A DNA stretch of 64,000 nt from the NCBI GenBank assembly GCA_963766995.1, contig CAVYCE010000001.1:310001-374000 (forward strand). The letters are read 5' to 3'. The notes under the pieces are model-generated. The model was not told the origin of the DNA. It saw only the letters and a program-made list of their open reading frames with translations, and ran no database searches. Each line of letters starts with the position of its first letter. Within the stretch, counting starts at the first letter, position 1. This stretch comes from Bog-473 sp963766995 (lineage in GTDB: Bacteria; Actinomycetota; Acidimicrobiia; Acidimicrobiales; RAAP-2). Position numbers and translations under genes: made by a program. This document shows positions 61,726 through 64,000 of the stretch, one piece after another.

Positions 61726-62799
61726 GTGACTCTGAGTGTGGCGGAGATCGCCGCCCTGAATGACCCGGTGTTGCGGAACCTGCAGATCACCCAGCGCTAC
61801 CACGAGCTGGCCCTGCAATTCCGCGAGCACGGTCTGGGGGACGACGCCTCCTGGTGCGCCTTCGCGGTGTGGGCCTCGAAAACGGCCGGCGCCACCATCC
61901 GGGGCGAGGAGTTGCCCACCGGAGTCCGTGACTTATTGGCCAGCAGCACCGATGCCACCAACGCCGTGCACAAGTTCAATCACGGACTGGCAGCGTGGTT
62001 GACCACACGCCTGGAACATTCACACCTGCTCGACATCGTGGAGGAGGTAAACCAAGAAGTGTCGTCAGCCATCGCGGTCGGCAACTTGCTCGTCTTCTCC
62101 GAACTGGCTCCGATCTTCACCGCCATGGTGGCCGGGCAGGACATCGCTCCGCTCCTCGACGACCTCGATGCCCAAGGTGTCGATACCGCTGCAGTGCGAC
62201 AGGCCTTCACCCACTACACCGCGGCCCTGTCCCATTCAGGCGGTCGATGTGCGTCAGTACTGGCCGCCAACATTCTGGCCGTCAGTCATGAGCAGGAGCG
62301 ACTACAGCCAAACATCGAAACCGCACTCAATGCCGCCGTGCACGATGTCTTCGTCAACGTGGTCAAACGAGACTTCGTACTCGATATGCCAAAGGCCGAT
62401 GACCACAACCTCTTCCACCACCTATGCGGTGAAGTGGGCTCTGCCTTCGAGCACGCCTGGCAGACGGTGCTGACCGGCATCATGTTGCGGCTGGTGACAC
62501 CGGGCCAGGTCTTCGATCTGCATGACGACGTCCCGCCCCTCGACCGGCAACTCTTTCCAGCTGAGCTGGCCAATTTAGAGGGCTCGGTAGCGGAGGGTCC
62601 CTACGGCCAGTGGGATCGCACCGAGGGCTCAGGCGTACCCAGCGGCGCTGACGACTGGGCCAACATGCACGAGCGCATGAACTACATCGTCACGTTGTTC
62701 CGCTCGCGCCAGCACCACCCTGCGCTCTTCGACCCGCCCTTTACCGACGATCAGCTCGTAGCGCTTGCCGGTGGGCACCTCCCTGAGGGACTCCTGTAA
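61726..62799 (+). CDS. Unknown protein, mainly helical, 357 residues
   Basis: I do not recognise this family. The protein is soluble, mostly helical and without repeats: LSVAEIAALNDPVLRNLQIT at the start, ASWCAFAVWASKTAGATIRG, NHGLAAWLTTRLEHSHLLDI, then ADDHNLFHHLCGEVGSAFEH with clustered His. The last 100 residues are Asp/Pro-rich (FDLHDDVPPLDRQLFPAELA). GTG 61726 is the likely start; a TTG at 61678 would add 16 residues. It is divergent from the igr-like operon and may share the operator. Its 3' end overlaps the MpaB-like gene by 59 bases, tail to tail. Confidence 0.6.
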   Translation: MTLSVAEIAALNDPVLRNLQITQRYHELALQFREHGLGDDASWCAFAVWASKTAGATIRGEELPTGVRDLLASSTDATNAVHKFNHGLAAWLTTRLEHSHLLDIVEEVNQEVSSAIAVGNLLVFSELAPIFTAMVAGQDIAPLLDDLDAQGVDTAAVRQAFTHYTAALSHSGGRCASVLAANILAVSHEQERLQPNIETALNAAVHDVFVNVVKRDFVLDMPKADDHNLFHHLCGEVGSAFEHAWQTVLTGIMLRLVTPGQVFDLHDDVPPLDRQLFPAELANLEGSVAEGPYGQWDRTEGSGVPSGADDWANMHERMNYIVTLFRSRQHHPALFDPPFTDDQLVALAGGHLPEGLL

Positions 62800-63910
62800 C
62801 CGACACCCCCCAGCGGTCAGCTAAATGATCAGGAACAGCAAAAGTGGCGCGACCTGACCGCTCGGCACCGATGGCCAACTGGAGCATGCCCAGGCCGATG
62901 CGGTCGGACAGCCCACGGAGGAAGCGCCGGTGTGCTCGCTGGGCCGACAGCAACCGCGTCACCGAAGCCAACGGTAAGAACATCACTCTGGTCCAATCGG
63001 CCGGGGGCACGCCGATCAGGTCGGCCGTGTCATCACCGACGTAGTAGCGGATGGTGGTCGCTGGCAGCCCCTTCAGTCCACGGGGCGCCAGATCGTCGCC
63101 CTGCGCCAACAAAGCCACTGTCAGCTCGGCACCGGCTGCGCTCGCCGCGAATTGGCGCCGACGCACAACCGGCATGAGCTCCCGGGTCTGCGCCCGGGTC
63201 AGCGGCAGCAGATCAGCCCGCACGCCCAGAAGTGATCCGACGTAGGACCAAGCGTGGAGATACGCGTCGGCGTCTTCTTCGCTGTACACCACGCCCGTGC
63301 GGTCGAAGACCTCAAAGACGACCTCAGTGAAGGTCAACAGGGTCTCGAGCAGATCCTCTTGATTGATGGGTACACCCCATGCCGGGTCCCACTCAGCCTT
63401 GGGATCATGGGTGATGAGCCAACGCACGGCCGCATGCATGAGACGTACATGCCGGATGTCACTCAGGCCCCGGCCACCGTCCACCAGACCCATGGGCTCC
63501 ATCACGTCGAGGTGGAACTGGGCCGTCTCGTTCAGTCGCCGCTTGGTGTCGGTGACGAGCCGGGCCGTGAGAGCGAGCACCTGCACCCCGCGGCAGCAGG
63601 CATAGGCACTCGGGAGGGCCGCCGCGTACAGCGCCGTGAAGACGTGGGAACCCCAGCGGGCGAAACGCTCCTGTCCCGCGGCTACGAGTGCCGGGTCCAT
63701 CCAATCGGGGATGTCGACTGGCCCCGCCAGGTAGGCCTGCACCACATCCGAACTGAGATGGCCCTCTTTGTGCACCATGGTGCGCATCAGCGCGTCGGGT
63801 TCGCTCTCTTTGACGTGCTCGAAGTGGGCTGCCGCCACCTCGTCAGCCAAGGGGTCCGCCTCAGTGCGCAACCTGTTGAGGAAGTCGTCATTGCACTGCG
63901 CCGCGTTCAC
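62741..63910 (-). CDS. MpaB/Lcp-like (DUF2236) oxygenase family protein
   Basis: A 389-residue mainly helical protein. RWGSHVFTALYAAALPSAYA near residue 85, then VRLMHAAVRWLITHD, WGVPINQEDLLETLLTFTEV and YLHAWSYVGSLLGV fit the DUF2236 family, whose members include the haem-b rubber oxygenase Lcp and fungal MpaB (the family's haem ligands are a His plus an Arg/Thr/Lys side). Mycobacterial relatives are of unknown role. The start is a GTG overlapping the upstream stop (GTGA). The final 20 codons lie over the end of the convergent gene. Confidence 0.8.
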   Translation of the reverse strand: MNAAQCNDDFLNRLRTEADPLADEVAAAHFEHVKESEPDALMRTMVHKEGHLSSDVVQAYLAGPVDIPDWMDPALVAAGQERFARWGSHVFTALYAAALPSAYACCRGVQVLALTARLVTDTKRRLNETAQFHLDVMEPMGLVDGGRGLSDIRHVRLMHAAVRWLITHDPKAEWDPAWGVPINQEDLLETLLTFTEVVFEVFDRTGVVYSEEDADAYLHAWSYVGSLLGVRADLLPLTRAQTRELMPVVRRRQFAASAAGAELTVALLAQGDDLAPRGLKGLPATTIRYYVGDDTADLIGVPPADWTRVMFLPLASVTRLLSAQRAHRRFLRGLSDRIGLGMLQLAIGAERSGRATFAVPDHLADRWGVSVTGVPQGGAHRQALRADRR

Positions 63911-64000
63911 TGCTGCCCCAGAGCGGCTTCGGCCCGGCCCATGCTGAGCGTGGGCTCTTGGTCCTGGAACGTCGCCACCAGTGTCGCCAATTCGGCCCGC
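63907..64000 (-). CDS. C-terminal end of an unidentified protein (runs off right edge)
   Basis: The last 30 codons of a minus-strand gene, ending LATLVATFQDQEPTLSMGRA then EAALGQQ and TGA. The TGA overlaps the MpaB-like start by GTGA, so the two genes are coupled. Too short to identify. Confidence 0.55.
   Translation of the reverse strand, partial: RAELATLVATFQDQEPTLSMGRAEAALGQQ

Noticed and set aside
1..64000. rRNA, tRNA, riboswitch, transposase or phage genes
   Set aside because: Reading both strands gave no tRNA clover-leaf, rRNA block, known riboswitch core, transposase motif or integrase that I could support; short tRNAs or ncRNAs could still be missed by eye.

Overview
The window is GC-rich (about 60-65% by eye), gene-dense DNA, with no intergenic gap above about 200 bases and no rRNA or tRNA gene that I could recognise. 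The content points to a high-GC actinobacterium, most likely of the Acidimicrobiia/Acidimicrobiales type. This is an inference from content: an HU protein with a Lys/Ala/Pro tail, secreted proteins with GYWLVASDGG repeats, many F420-type enzymes (Ddn-like, LLM, PPOX), a DUF222-HNH nuclease, a BsaP-like protein behind bioB, many FadD/FadE enzymes, and frequent GTG starts.

Layout. 1-5 kb: a sulfatase cut by the left edge, a VOC protein, an ArsB/NhaD-type permease, a DUF1003 protein, and a CapA-methyltransferase pair; then HU with a strong terminator. 5-9 kb: small proteins, then a zinc alcohol dehydrogenase and an R2-like diiron protein. 8.6-12 kb (minus): a tightly coupled five-gene operon whose three middle genes each encode a duplicated YbjQ (DUF74) fold. 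12-19 kb: two large secreted proteins on opposite strands sharing a six-fold GYW repeat module, a Ddn-like reductase, and an exported bicovalent-flavin oxidase. 18.9-21 kb: a three-gene overlapping envelope operon. 21.2-23.5 kb: a VOC gene followed by two genes broken by five frameshifts. 23.5-33.7 kb: a secreted protein, AIM24, a methyltransferase, an orphan D12-class DNA adenine methylase, PPK2, an LLM oxidoreductase, an amidase, a cytochrome P450 and an acyl-CoA dehydrogenase. 33.8-38 kb: bioB with a BsaP-like partner, an HNH nuclease, an archaeal-type riboflavin synthase, and a secreted G1 glutamic peptidase. 38-49 kb: acyl-CoA dehydrogenase and acyl-CoA synthetases, an aminoglycoside phosphotransferase-like gene with foreign-looking codon use, an aldolase, a GH20 enzyme, an isochorismatase-like protein and a P-loop kinase. 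49-52 kb: two secreted proteins of unknown function.

51.7-61.6 kb is the clearest functional unit: a steroid side-chain degradation region. A FadD17-like CoA ligase is divergent from an LLM oxidoreductase across a site that fits the KstR operator pattern TnnAACnnGTTnnA. Further down, a minus-strand operon encodes ChsE1-, ChsH2-, ChsE2-, ChsH1- and Ltp2-like proteins, the set encoded by the mycobacterial igr operon that removes the last three side-chain carbons of cholesterol, in a slightly different order. Each gene overlaps the next by 1-4 bases, and a second KstR-like site lies upstream. A third site precedes another acyl-CoA synthetase at 46.46 kb. The right edge has a gene of unknown function, an MpaB/Lcp-like oxygenase overlapping it tail to tail, and the end of a further gene.

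Six of the genes' apparent frameshifts (in three genes) all have the same sense, one surplus base, which raises the possibility of sequence error rather than decay.
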